DNA from: Nostoc sp. UHCC 0926
GTDB taxonomy: Bacteria > Cyanobacteriota > Cyanobacteriia > Cyanobacteriales > Nostocaceae
DNA: 35,895 bases
Assembly: GCF_028623165.1 (NCBI RefSeq)
Contig: NZ_CP117767.1
Span: 1 to 35,895, forward strand
Reading direction: 5' to 3'
Shown one piece after another: positions 1-7,959 of the stretch. The notes below the pieces were generated by a model. The model was given only the letters and a program-made list of their open reading frames with translations, was not told the origin of the DNA and ran no database searches. Made by a program: the position numbers and the translations under genes. How positions within the stretch are numbered: position 1 is the first letter of the stretch; each line of letters starts with the position of its first letter.

Positions 1-159
1 CATCAAATCCGGCTACTGAAACGTAAGCGTTCAGTGGAAAATACTGCATCAGATCAAGCTAGTAGTGAGCCGGAGAAATCAACAGTAAATAGTGCAAAGG
101 GCAAAAGAAAAAGTCAACAGCCAGCAACGCAGCAGCAACAGCCTGAATCAAACCTGTAA
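1..159 (+). CDS. C-terminal end of an unidentified protein (partial)
   Basis: Frame 1 is open from the first base to a TAA at 157-159 and encodes a 52-residue tail rich in Lys, Ser, Gln and Glu (for example KGKRKSQQPATQQQQ). Such low-complexity hydrophilic tails are common at the end of small DNA-binding proteins. No domain is visible. If the window is circular, the gene starting at 35589 runs into position 1 but in another frame, and would stop at 24-26. A one-base difference at the join would connect it to this tail, which has a similar composition. It may therefore be the end of that gene, or the end of a gene outside the window. Confidence 0.4.
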   Translation, partial: HQIRLLKRKRSVENTASDQASSEPEKSTVNSAKGKRKSQQPATQQQQPESNL

Positions 160-172
160 TTAGAAAAATCCT

Positions 173-682
173 ATGAATATAGAATTATTAATTGGAACAT
201 GGCTGTTAACGGGAAGCATTTCTCTAAACAGCGACATAAAATTTATAGGTGATGAACCAGATCCGAATGGTGTCGAAAATTGGTTGAATGGTAACAGCAA
301 TAATTTAATTGCTCAGGTAGAAGCAACCGAAGGGCTAACTCTAACTATCTCATCAGATGGGAAATTTTTTGAAGAAAGAACAGGCGAACCAAAAGTTTAT
401 TGGTATGACAGAGAAGGGGTATTGGAGTCTGAAGTTATACCGTTTAACGGTCATCTAAGTTTCTATGACTCTAAAGCCTTCTTATTGGTTGATGACCTGG
501 TATCGTGGGCTGTACCTAGCGATGAAGTTAATAAAAAAAAGCTTAGATACGATGATGGGGACACGAAAATAGCTGATAGCATTGAAGTTCAAGGCGAACA
601 GCTTATACGAACCATCTCAGTAGTAACGGATGAACTTTACTTAGATAGAGTAATTATAGTATACAAAAAAGCAAATAAGTGA
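173..682 (+). CDS. hypothetical protein, possibly lipocalin-like
   Basis: 169 residues, no signal peptide and no membrane segment. The start has the pattern LIGTWLLTGS, and the body alternates short hydrophobic strands with polar turns, ending in DRVIIVYKK. A Gly-x-Trp near the N-terminus and an all-beta look recall the lipocalin/calycin fold (cytosolic lipocalin-like domain proteins), but the match is only by pattern. No clear Shine-Dalgarno lies before the ATG. It starts 13 bases after the stop at 159, so it could be co-transcribed with that gene. No function is assigned. Confidence 0.6.
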   Translation: MNIELLIGTWLLTGSISLNSDIKFIGDEPDPNGVENWLNGNSNNLIAQVEATEGLTLTISSDGKFFEERTGEPKVYWYDREGVLESEVIPFNGHLSFYDSKAFLLVDDLVSWAVPSDEVNKKKLRYDDGDTKIADSIEVQGEQLIRTISVVTDELYLDRVIIVYKKANK

Positions 683-783
683 AGGTATGCGCTAGCCACT
701 TTTCATCCTCATCTAAGTCAGCCAAATTTTTATTACTACCGCTATTAAGACTATCTACATAGCAGGAGTAATATTTTTTCAAA
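681..783 (+). repeat. decayed partial copy of the rep gene 3' region
   Basis: About 100 bases match 2295-2400, which lies inside the C-terminal coding part of the replication gene. The long run CAGCCAAATTTTTATTACTA is identical, followed by CCGCTATTAAGACTATCTA in both. Scattered substitutions and small indels break the reading frame. It is a vestige of a second copy of the initiator gene or of a recombination event, in the same orientation relative to the window. Confidence 0.85.
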
Positions 784-871
784 CGTAGCCCAGGCAGCAA
801 CAACATAGAAACAATGGCATCCTAGTTTTAGTCTTTGAACGGGTCAAGTTAGCCACATAATAGGAATCAAT

Positions 872-1300
872 ATGGGAGAAGCTAAAAGGCGCAAGAAGTC
901 AGACCCTAATTGGGGTAAATCCGAAGGATTTAAAAAGTCAGACCCCAATTTGGGTAAATCCGAAGCATTTAATCATCCCAACAAACCTAAAATCACCTAT
1001 TTGACTGAATCACATCCCGATTATCAAACCGCCTCTGACATTAAAAATGCTCACTACGCTGGCAAATCTCGTGTTTACCTTGTTCGCTTAGATTATGCCG
1101 ATGGTGAATATTTTGTCGGCGCAGTCAACACATTCTTAGTCGGTACTGAAATTACAGTCAACGCCATCTGGACTCCCTACCCCAACAGCCAACGCACAGG
1201 TCTAGAAATTCTAGACCTGATCCGTCGAGATATTGGTTTAAAAGCTAGAGACGAAATGTTTCAGGCCGATGCTGTTCTAATCGACTTTGAATCTGAATAA
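872..1300 (+). CDS. hypothetical protein starting MGEAKRRK
   Basis: 142 residues. A very basic N-terminus (MGEAKRRKK) is followed by two copies of a 13-residue unit, KKSDPNWGKSEGF and KKSDPNLGKSEAF. A globular region of about 90 residues with aromatic-rich strands follows (YLVRLDYADGEYFVGAV). The MG-E/K-AKR opening recurs in the next gene (1438), though the two proteins are otherwise unlike. No enzymatic motif is seen. The start was chosen because it carries this recurring opening. The 13-residue duplication is a direct tandem duplication in the DNA. Confidence 0.65.
   Translation: MGEAKRRKKSDPNWGKSEGFKKSDPNLGKSEAFNHPNKPKITYLTESHPDYQTASDIKNAHYAGKSRVYLVRLDYADGEYFVGAVNTFLVGTEITVNAIWTPYPNSQRTGLEILDLIRRDIGLKARDEMFQADAVLIDFESE
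893..970 (+). repeat. 39-bp tandem duplication inside a coding region
   Basis: Two adjacent in-frame 39-base units (893-931 and 932-970) differ at only a few bases and encode the KKSDPN-x-GKSE-x-F repeat of the 872 gene. Confidence 0.9.
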
Positions 1301-1437
1301 ATAAATTAGCAGTTGGGTGCTGGTGAGCGGACAAAGTTTCGAGCGCCGCAGTCGAGCGAACAAGGGCAGGGTTAAATTTTGGTTGTTTGAGTGACGCACT
1401 TTCCACGCACTCTTAAATTCCTAAGAGCAAACAAAAA

Positions 1438-1914
1438 ATGGGTAAAGCAAAACGACAAAGTGGACTTAATAAAAAACGCGCCTTGCAGAAAAATTATCAA
1501 TTCATCACAATTTCTGACATAAAAACAGACAAGTTTAATCCAATTTACTCGGAATACGATCTGCAATGCTTAATCCAAAGTGAACAATTTAGATACCTAA
1601 AAGAAATTGACGATAGCTATCAAGTATCTCGGCATTCTGCGAGACAATTAATTGCTGCGGAAAATTATCCCCGAATATGCCTAGAACAAAAAATAATTAT
1701 TGAATTGCTCAAATTCTCTATTAACGACAAAACAAGAGGTGACGACAGATCGCCTTATTGTGGTCAAAATTTCGAGCGAGTACGGGAAATCGGCGAAAAA
1801 TTAAACAAATTAGGGGGATTTGATTTGATGCGTCTAGCTTGCTCACTTGTTCCTATCTACGACCAGCGTAATCTTGATTATGCTTGGAATGGAATAGGTG
1901 ATTGGAAAGCCTAA
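1438..1914 (+). CDS. hypothetical protein starting MGKAKR
   Basis: 158 residues with a basic opening (MGKAKRQSGLNKKR) and an alpha-helical body. It has no signal peptide, no membrane segment and no motif I recognise. The middle contains YQVSRHSARQLIAAENYP, which could be a helix-turn-helix-like segment but is not convincing. It shares the MG-x-AKR start with the gene at 872, and both lie on the plus strand with about 140 bases between them. It points tail to tail with the replication gene on the minus strand. Function unknown. Confidence 0.55.
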   Translation: MGKAKRQSGLNKKRALQKNYQFITISDIKTDKFNPIYSEYDLQCLIQSEQFRYLKEIDDSYQVSRHSARQLIAAENYPRICLEQKIIIELLKFSINDKTRGDDRSPYCGQNFERVREIGEKLNKLGGFDLMRLACSLVPIYDQRNLDYAWNGIGDWKA

Positions 1915-2072
1915 CGTTCCATTGGGTTCTCGGCTCAATAGCTACAGGGTTTCAAAAAGCGTTTCAAGGCATAGTGAACGAGACGCTCACTCAATGATTA
2001 AGTAGACAATCATGATTGTGAGAATCTTTTGCTACTGAGCTTGTCAGTAGAAATGAAAACGGATAAATTTTA

Positions 2073-5000
2073 TCAGGTCACTGTCGGGTTAGTTACGGCT
2101 TGCATTGGGGCAAAGTCTGAGTAAACTTCAGTAGGTAAACAACGCAAGATAATCATCAGCAAGTCAGCCAAAACTATCGGCGTGCAGAAGTTAAAAACTC
2201 GCCGCAGTGCAGTATTAGTAAAGATTGTGGCAACTTCAGCGACGTGTTCTAAGGCATCTTCTGGTGATGATTCTGATTCAGCAATCAACATCGGGAAGTA
2301 TGTACGCGCTAGCCACTTTTCATCATCGGTTAATTCAGCCAAATTTTTATTACTACCGCTATTAAGACTATCTAATAGCAAGAGTAATAATTTTTTAAAG
2401 TGCTGCCAGCCCCCCCAGCGTTGGGTAAATCGGCTCACCCATCCTTGGGTAGTGTCTATGATTTTGGCGATCGCCTTTTGTCCAATTTTCTGGTGTGACT
2501 GCCAAAGCTGGGTGAACGCTTTGACGATGGCGTGTCCCGTCTGCTGATCTCGGCTACCCGCTTCGGTGCATAGAGAGCAGGCATCGACAACCTCTAACTT
2601 GATTCCGGGCAGTTCATCTAAGAGAAAACCCAAATCATAGTCAGCGCAGAAGTAGAATGTTAGCTCCACATTGGGGCGACGATGAGCGCGTAATCGCCCA
2701 ATCTCTTGGATGATTTCTGCACGGATCAGGTCTGTGAGATACTTTTGGAAAGCGCTGTTTTCATCTTCCAGGTTGACTGGTTCACCAGTCATCACCTGAT
2801 ATTGTGCGGCTAAAACACCGATGTTCTGGTAAGGAATGCCGAAACTTGCGATCGCATCACACTCACTAAACCTGTTAACACCACGCCCATCGACAAAGTG
2901 ACCGTACTCTGTGCGGCCCTCGGTTTGGGATGCAATCTGTTTCCAATCGATAATGCCAAGGTTGGGGCAGAGTTTTTTCAAGGTTTCTTTGAGGGCATTA
3001 ACACGAGCGCTAAGTGGAAGAGAGCGATTTTTGGGCAGTTTACCTAGCCCAGTGACGTTGACGACTTTTAAATTGTCGTAGTCTGGGCGTTGTTGCTCAA
3101 TTATTAACACAGGCTCATCGATGCCCAGTTTCAATTTCAATTGCTGAGATTTGAAAGTGGCATCAAGGTAAATATTAAATTTGGCAGATTTCGCCAATTC
3201 AGTATGCTTGGGGTTTCGGCGGTAAATGCTGAGTACACCCCATTGAGATTGGAAACTACCATCAGCTTTCCAAGCTTCAAGAAAGTCAGGCAACCAGTAA
3301 TTAGGCAAGTCAAGAAACTCCCTGCCTGCCGTTCGTGCGCTGTCTTTAACTACCTTTTTGGCAGCATAACGAGCCGCAGAACTTTTTTTGAGTTGTTTAT
3401 CTTGGGTAATATCAATTGAGTCCAAGTCTTCTAAGAAAGTTAAATCAGGTTCTGAGGCTTGGCGAATCGCTTCGATATCTAAGCCTGTGGGGAAAGGGGG
3501 CAGCAGCGCTCGGATGCTGGCATCATCAAACCCGTAGCGGTCAGTGGATTTAAGTTGTTGAGTTAACAGTTGGTGTAAAACTAAGAGGGCAGGTTGCAGC
3601 TGTGACATTATGTTTGGTTCTAACAGTAGCAGTTTGCCGACAGTAGTTTCAAAATCGCCTCGGTTCACATCAACCGAACGCACGGGCTTGATGAGTGTGC
3701 CTGCTTCTTCCCATAACCGCCCAACCGTGAAAGTTTGGTCAGCAGCGTTAGTTAAGGTAACAGGGGTAGAGTCGGGGTGCGCTCTCAGTTCGGAATAATT
3801 TTGAATAACTGTGCGTTTTTGAAAGCGGAAGCCAAAACCGTCCCCGTAAGCAAAACGGCACTGATTCTTAAGGGAACAACCGCCACAGATTGGGCTGATG
3901 CCACTCTCTTCAAAATCGAGGCTGCTAAAATTCTTGTTGCGGAAGGCGTTAAATAAGTAAGTTCTGTGACAATTGCCGTCAGTGTCGGCAGTCTCACCCG
4001 CTTTAGTCCACAGTTTAAAATCCTCACCTGTAGGAGTTTTGCGGGTGGGGTCAAGTTTAAAGCCGTTGTGTCGCACTGGTAAGTCAACAAAATTTGTCTC
4101 AATGGGCAGTGTAGATGGGTTTCTGTGGTTGGCATCCTGGTAAATTAGTTTATCAACGCCGAATAAGGTCGCTGTGAGTTGCCCCGCGTTGTAAGATTTA
4201 CCTAGTCCAGGATGGGAGTTATCTAAGATTTGCGTCCAACCCTTAGAAACTGCTTCCACCCAAGCGGCGATATGTTCTTCAGGCTGGCACTCTATCGAGA
4301 TATCGCCTGTAACTTCGCTTCTGTGCGGAATATTGCCGCGCTTGTAAACAATTACCTGCCGTACAGGGGTAGTAATTTCGGGTTCAGGCTTTGGTGATGG
4401 CGGTTTTAAAAATCCTTTGGCTGCTGAAATAAACGGAGCGATCGCTTGCTTTAATAAATTTTGGAAGCTGCTTAAGTCCTCTCTGACTCGCCCAAGTTCC
4501 CACTCTTCACGGCTAATTACTCCTTTGTTGCCGAGGTTGGGTTCATACTGCCGTTTAGGAAACCGAAAGCCATACTGTTTGGCAATGTGAAACAGTGTAC
4601 CGATTGAGATTCCCCCACGTCTAAAACTGCGAATCTTAGCGTGGATGTTCCAAGTTGAGCCTTTGATACTGGGCGACCACTGTTCTGCTATAATTTCCGC
4701 CTCAGATGCCCCATAATGGTTAACCAGCGCCATCAACACCTGACGGCATTCGTCATAGTTACCGCTTCCTGGGGTGCGTGGTGGGATGAATGAAAGCGCG
4801 TTCTGGATTAGCTGGTCAATGTCCCAGCCTTCAGTGAGGGAAATCTCACGCCACTCTTTACGCCGTGACTCAATTTCTTGAATTCTTAGCTGATACTCCT
4901 CCCGTTCATGCAGCGCGATCGCAATCGCTTCCTGAATCCATTCTGCTGGTAAAGTGGCTTCAGGGTTGACCAGGGGAAATTCTGCCTCTGTGCTGCCGTA

Positions 5001-5612
5001 AAATACACGGGAAGCGTCTTTACAAGCTGGATCATGCGGTAACTGCTGCATGAGGAAGCGCGTACAAGCTTCTACAGTGTCAGCGCCTTGGACATATTCG
5101 GGGAGAAGGAAAACCAACCGGAATTTATGCCACTCTGGTCTGTGACTGGCTGTGGTGTAAATTAAAGCACAGTGTTTTTTAATGAAGGGATGGGCTAAGG
5201 CTTCTTCGATCGTTAATTGGTGATCGTAAACTTTGATAGAATTGCCGTTAGCGTCCTTGATTGGTTTGCCGTCAGTATCACGGGCGACATCGGAATTATC
5301 GATGTCAATTAGTAGCCAGTGAGAACCGATAATATTGGCCTTACTGCGCCATTTACCACCCAATAAGCCAGCACAGATGGCGTGACCTGCTTTTATGTGT
5401 TGCTGGACATCGGCTAGAGTGCCTTCTACATCAATGAAGTTACCGGCCAGCTTCTTAAAGTCCCAGTCTTTGTTTGTACCAGTGGCGTTAAACGCAAACT
5501 TGATTATCCGACTCTCAATCAACTCAAGTTTTGTCTTTACAGCAGAAAAAGTTTCTGATTGGCCTGCTGATTGCGCCGATACTGAGTGATTAAATTGTTG
5601 TAATGGTGACAT
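2073..5612 (-). CDS. plasmid replication initiator, CyRepA1-like PrimPol/helicase protein
   Basis: 1179 residues. Domains in order: an archaeo-eukaryotic-type primase (PrimPol) core with LLIDIDNSD at about 100-108 (metal-binding acidic pair), YTTASHRPEWHKFRLVF at about 152-168 and DASRVFYGS at about 199-207; a PriCT-like helical domain at about 285-350; a P-loop NTPase region with HPGLGKSY at about 467-474; and a Cys cluster at about 548-585 (C, CGGC, C) that could bind zinc or an Fe-S cluster. This order matches the CyRepA1 family of cyanobacterial plasmid replication proteins, which are around 1000 residues or more. It should prime and unwind the origin. The ATG at 5612 has a strong AGGAGG 9 bases upstream on the minus strand, inside a hairpin (see 5620-5646). 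Its own 3' region has a decayed copy at 681-783. Confidence 0.85.
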   Translation of the reverse strand: MSPLQQFNHSVSAQSAGQSETFSAVKTKLELIESRIIKFAFNATGTNKDWDFKKLAGNFIDVEGTLADVQQHIKAGHAICAGLLGGKWRSKANIIGSHWLLIDIDNSDVARDTDGKPIKDANGNSIKVYDHQLTIEEALAHPFIKKHCALIYTTASHRPEWHKFRLVFLLPEYVQGADTVEACTRFLMQQLPHDPACKDASRVFYGSTEAEFPLVNPEATLPAEWIQEAIAIALHEREEYQLRIQEIESRRKEWREISLTEGWDIDQLIQNALSFIPPRTPGSGNYDECRQVLMALVNHYGASEAEIIAEQWSPSIKGSTWNIHAKIRSFRRGGISIGTLFHIAKQYGFRFPKRQYEPNLGNKGVISREEWELGRVREDLSSFQNLLKQAIAPFISAAKGFLKPPSPKPEPEITTPVRQVIVYKRGNIPHRSEVTGDISIECQPEEHIAAWVEAVSKGWTQILDNSHPGLGKSYNAGQLTATLFGVDKLIYQDANHRNPSTLPIETNFVDLPVRHNGFKLDPTRKTPTGEDFKLWTKAGETADTDGNCHRTYLFNAFRNKNFSSLDFEESGISPICGGCSLKNQCRFAYGDGFGFRFQKRTVIQNYSELRAHPDSTPVTLTNAADQTFTVGRLWEEAGTLIKPVRSVDVNRGDFETTVGKLLLLEPNIMSQLQPALLVLHQLLTQQLKSTDRYGFDDASIRALLPPFPTGLDIEAIRQASEPDLTFLEDLDSIDITQDKQLKKSSAARYAAKKVVKDSARTAGREFLDLPNYWLPDFLEAWKADGSFQSQWGVLSIYRRNPKHTELAKSAKFNIYLDATFKSQQLKLKLGIDEPVLIIEQQRPDYDNLKVVNVTGLGKLPKNRSLPLSARVNALKETLKKLCPNLGIIDWKQIASQTEGRTEYGHFVDGRGVNRFSECDAIASFGIPYQNIGVLAAQYQVMTGEPVNLEDENSAFQKYLTDLIRAEIIQEIGRLRAHRRPNVELTFYFCADYDLGFLLDELPGIKLEVVDACSLCTEAGSRDQQTGHAIVKAFTQLWQSHQKIGQKAIAKIIDTTQGWVSRFTQRWGGWQHFKKLLLLLLDSLNSGSNKNLAELTDDEKWLARTYFPMLIAESESSPEDALEHVAEVATIFTNTALRRVFNFCTPIVLADLLMIILRCLPTEVYSDFAPMQAVTNPTVT

Positions 5613-5619
5613 GAGAGCT

Positions 5620-5646
5620 ATTCCTCCTGAAGTGTGTTGGAGGAAT
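5620..5646 (-). promoter_or_regulatory. hairpin that hides the rep ribosome binding site
   Basis: On the minus strand the rep leader reads ATTCCTCC, 11 bases, GGAGGAAT: perfect 8-bp arms. The second arm contains the AGGAGG Shine-Dalgarno of the gene starting at 5612. When folded, the upstream CCTCC pairs with the ribosome binding site. This fits translational control of initiator supply and hence copy number; function is inferred. Confidence 0.6.
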
Positions 5647-5719
5647 TGGAGCTATCCCGAAAGTAATCTTTTAGTACAAACGTTCAAAAATATAATTTGA
5701 TAAAATTTCTCAAACGCTG

Positions 5720-5748
5720 TTTACATCTGGTGAGCCAGTGTGTACATT
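5720..5748 (+). promoter_or_regulatory. candidate promoter antisense to the rep leader
   Basis: TTTACA at 5720-5725 and TACATT at 5743-5748, separated by 17 bases, resemble a sigma-70 promoter on the plus strand. A terminator-like hairpin follows at 5832. A short RNA from here would be antisense to the rep mRNA leader if rep transcription starts upstream of about 5870. A TATAAT also lies at 5691-5696 without a good -35. Confidence 0.3.
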
Positions 5749-5804
5749 GGCTTTACACCCAATCATGTACGATAAAATTACTGTTAGGGATATTAATTAG
5801 GCCG

Positions 5805-5878
5805 TTCAAACCCGATAACCCCAATTCCGTTTGAAAACCCTGCTGTCTCGTCGAGACGTGGGGTTTTCATTGTTTAGC
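5805..5878 (+). terminator. terminator-like hairpin in the rep leader, plus-strand polarity
   Basis: The outer stem is TGAAAACCC (5832-5840) with GGGTTTTCA (5861-5869). An inner stem is GTCTCG/CGAGAC (5845-5857). TTGTTT follows on the plus strand. Just before it lies another inverted repeat, TTCAAAC (5805-5811) with GTTTGAA (5829-5835), which overlaps the outer stem and could form an alternative fold. The T-rich side suggests it ends a plus-strand RNA; it could also act as a bidirectional terminator after the minus-strand gene ending at 5879. Confidence 0.5.
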
Positions 5879-6604
5879 TTATTCGTACTTGGCTAACCAA
5901 GCCTTGACAAACTCGGTGACTTCCTCCTGTTGAATAACAAATGCAGTACCTTTTCTCCTGAGAGCTAGAAGTCTCATACTTCCAACTTCAGAATAAAGAT
6001 GTGGATTGTGATCACTAGCCGCCTTGGTAGGAGGCCATAAGACCAAAACTTTTACTGTCGGCGTTTTTGTCACCTCTTTCGAGGACATTCCGAACAAGGC
6101 TCTATTTTTAGTTAGCCATCTCTCATAATCCGATAGCTCAACCAGTGGACAGGGTTTCCAGGTGGTTAAACCACTTTTATTCTTCTTTTTGACCTGGAGA
6201 ATTTCTTTGGTTTCGTTGTAGACAACCTCACTATCTCCCCGCGAACGAATAGAGATAAACAAGTGCGCCTTTTGTGGAAACCTGATAAACAAGTCGATAG
6301 GGTTCTTATCTTCTGGCTTAAGCACCGGAAAGACTTGTATCCCCTTGCTTTTAAACTCATTCAAAAGTACAGCTGTTAATTTTTCCAACCGCGCCAGTTT
6401 TTGAATTGCTACCAATGGCTTGTAAGCCAATCCAAAAAGAACCCAGCCAAATGGATGAACTATGCCTCCTGTAGCCAGCGCAGCACCACCAGCCGTTAGA
6501 GCTTGAGTGGACGCATAATCTTTCGCCTCCCTAAGCATCTCTAATGCCGGTTCGTTGTGCGGCGGGAGTTGAAAATCGCTTGGTGGGTCTTTCAGGGTCA
6601 ACAT
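5879..6604 (-). CDS. membrane-associated protein with a degenerate nuclease-like core
   Basis: 241 residues. A Gly/Ala-rich hydrophobic stretch (about 33-62) may insert in or touch the membrane. At about 101-122, PIDLFIRFPQKAHLFISIRS resembles the NERD/restriction-like pattern (hydrophobic-Asp, then a strand ending Glu-x-Lys), but the catalytic Glu and Lys positions read Ser and Arg, so nuclease activity is doubtful. The last third has another strand-rich part (VKVLVLWPP). It lies 39 bases downstream of the small RHH gene and 266 bases upstream of rep on the same strand, so it belongs to the replication/maintenance block. Family not identified with certainty. Confidence 0.6.
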   Translation of the reverse strand: MLTLKDPPSDFQLPPHNEPALEMLREAKDYASTQALTAGGAALATGGIVHPFGWVLFGLAYKPLVAIQKLARLEKLTAVLLNEFKSKGIQVFPVLKPEDKNPIDLFIRFPQKAHLFISIRSRGDSEVVYNETKEILQVKKKNKSGLTTWKPCPLVELSDYERWLTKNRALFGMSSKEVTKTPTVKVLVLWPPTKAASDHNPHLYSEVGSMRLLALRRKGTAFVIQQEEVTEFVKAWLAKYE

Positions 6605-6643
6605 TATACGCGATCGCCTTTTGTTTGCTCTGAGTCGATAATT

Positions 6644-6811
6644 TTATTTGTTCTCTTTTTTTCGTTCTTTATATTGAGCTATCCAATCCGCAAGTGCGAT
6701 GCTAGCAAGATTGGAAACTGATCGTTGTTGCTCATCGGCAATTGCTTGTAGGTCGTCTAATAATTCCTGTGATGCCATATAAATTGTTAATCGTGGTTTT
6801 TTTGTAGCCAT
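6644..6811 (-). CDS. small ribbon-helix-helix DNA-binding protein
   Basis: 55 residues, ATG at 6811 and TAA at 6644-6646. KKPRLTIYM forms the beta strand (residues 4-12), followed by two helices (about 14-29 and 32-46) with the SVSNLASIALADW turn typical of CopG/Arc-type ribbon-helix-helix repressors. The tail is very basic and charged (KERKKENK). Such proteins bind palindromes as dimers and usually repress their own promoter. A perfect 11-bp inverted repeat sits 64 bases upstream at 6875-6912, overlapping a divergent promoter, and is the obvious candidate operator. The gene precedes 5879-6604 by 39 bases, probably in one operon. Confidence 0.75.
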   Translation of the reverse strand: MATKKPRLTIYMASQELLDDLQAIADEQQRSVSNLASIALADWIAQYKERKKENK

Positions 6812-7127
6812 TACGCATAGAAAGTATGCTTTATGGAGCTATTAAATACCACTTCTAAGCTATTTGCAATTATTGTAAGTGAAGTGTTGACACTTTGCTT
6901 AACTTCACTTACTATATTAGTGTCAAGGTTATCGATACGTCAATAACTTAAGGCAGGTGCAAGTAATACCCAAGCGCAAAACGCTAAGGCGACTTCCTTT
7001 CGAGGGTTGCAAGGGTTGCAAGCGCTGTTTTGAGAGCATTCAACTATTCACAGCAATATCTGCATTGCGTCCGTTTATTTTCAACGGTCGAGGTAATTGT
7101 GCGTGTCTGCACTAGGACAGAGGATTC
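6812..7127. other. divergent regulatory region without genes
   Basis: Intergenic space between the minus-strand RHH gene and the plus-strand membrane gene at 7128. It holds the inverted repeat/promoter at 6875-6915. Further on lie a short duplicated run around 7005-7022 (AAGGGTTGC twice) and a weak ribosome binding site (AGAGGA) just before the ATG at 7128. No coding region was seen in 6920-7127. Confidence 0.6.
6875..6915 (+). promoter_or_regulatory. sigma-70-type promoter embedded in an 11-bp inverted repeat
   Basis: GTAAGTGAAGT (6875-6885) and ACTTCACTTAC (6902-6912) are perfect inverted arms 16 bases apart. TTGACA lies in the spacer at 6887-6892 and TACTAT at 6910-6915, exactly 17 bases apart, so a repressor on the arms would block RNA polymerase. 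It points toward the membrane-protein operon at 7128. A minus-strand TACAAT (complement of 6872-6877) could serve the divergent RHH gene. The likely regulator is the RHH protein encoded at 6644-6811 (inference). Confidence 0.7.
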
Positions 7128-7697
7128 ATGTATATCAATTTACGCAACTTAGAAGCAATCAACGAACTACCTTTTGAGAAAGTAATGCTTAATCAAAATC
7201 AATTACGAAGGTTAGAAGCAATAGATCGCTGGCTCAGAGAAATCCGAGATTCTGAAGAATTCAGCCAACTGGAATATTCCCCAGATGTGATGCTAGGAGA
7301 TGCAATTCAAGCAGTAGGCGAACTACTTGACGAACACGAATCCTATGATTACAAGCCCACAAATTTTACTGATTATGAGTGGCATTCATATCTAGAACAG
7401 AAACCAGTAATGCACATTCGCCGCGTGAAGACTTGGCGTGAAAAGATTAACTCATTCATACTCGATGCTGCGTCAGAAGTCGCAATTCTGAGCTTACTAA
7501 CTACTAGTTTTATGGTAGTTGGTACTATCTTTTGTCACGGCGTTGACCGCATTGAACAAAGCAAAGGTGAGGAATATCAGCCGACATGGATTTACAACGC
7601 CAAGATTTTTGAAGGAAGCGCGATCGCATCTATCGCGGTCTTCCTGGGTGCAAGCTTAACAGGTGCGTGTGTCGCGGGAGATAAAAATGATGATTGA
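7128..7697 (+). CDS. membrane protein with two C-terminal transmembrane segments
   Basis: 189 residues. The N-terminal 115 residues are soluble, acidic and helical. Two membrane helices follow at about 117-137 (ILSLLTTSFMVVGTIFC) and 162-184, joined by a short polar loop of about 24 residues; both termini are probably cytoplasmic. It is the first gene after the promoter at 6887-6915 and its end overlaps the next gene by 11 bases, so it opens an operon. No family was recognised. The same general plan (soluble N-terminal part, then membrane helices) recurs in the 10445 gene of the cluster. Confidence 0.65.
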   Translation: MYINLRNLEAINELPFEKVMLNQNQLRRLEAIDRWLREIRDSEEFSQLEYSPDVMLGDAIQAVGELLDEHESYDYKPTNFTDYEWHSYLEQKPVMHIRRVKTWREKINSFILDAASEVAILSLLTTSFMVVGTIFCHGVDRIEQSKGEEYQPTWIYNAKIFEGSAIASIAVFLGASLTGACVAGDKNDD

Positions 7698-7959
7698 TAA
7701 AGAGCTTGTAGGATGCGTCACGCTATTGAGCCAGAGCAAAACTTACTTCATTGATGGAACGCTGTACAGATATTTAAGCAGTAGCGACAGTATCAGATAC
7801 ACCCAGTACTATTTCCGTCCTTTAGCGCGTCAGTCTAAGACTGCTGACTTAAAGCTCAATCGGGACAAAGTGCTAAGGCGCTGCTACGAAGTGCCGAGCT
7901 TATATAAACAGCACACAGCAGAGATAAATCACAACTCAATACAGTTGAGTTTGTTCTAA
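7687..7959 (+). CDS. hypothetical 90-residue protein
   Basis: Starts MMIDKELVGCVTLL, overlapping the stop codon of the preceding gene (7695-7697), which suggests translational coupling. An upstream in-frame GTG at 7663 exists but would lengthen the overlap for no gain, so the ATG at 7687 is preferred. The protein is basic and strand-rich, with YFIDGTLYRYL and many Tyr and Arg residues; there is no membrane segment. It could be a small nucleic-acid-binding protein, but no family is recognised. Confidence 0.5.
   Translation: MMIDKELVGCVTLLSQSKTYFIDGTLYRYLSSSDSIRYTQYYFRPLARQSKTADLKLNRDKVLRRCYEVPSLYKQHTAEINHNSIQLSLF

Noticed and set aside
3785..4135. 116-residue minus-strand frame inside the replication gene
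   Set aside because: Same strand but another frame within a large, well-supported gene; low-complexity Thr/Leu text typical of a shadow frame.
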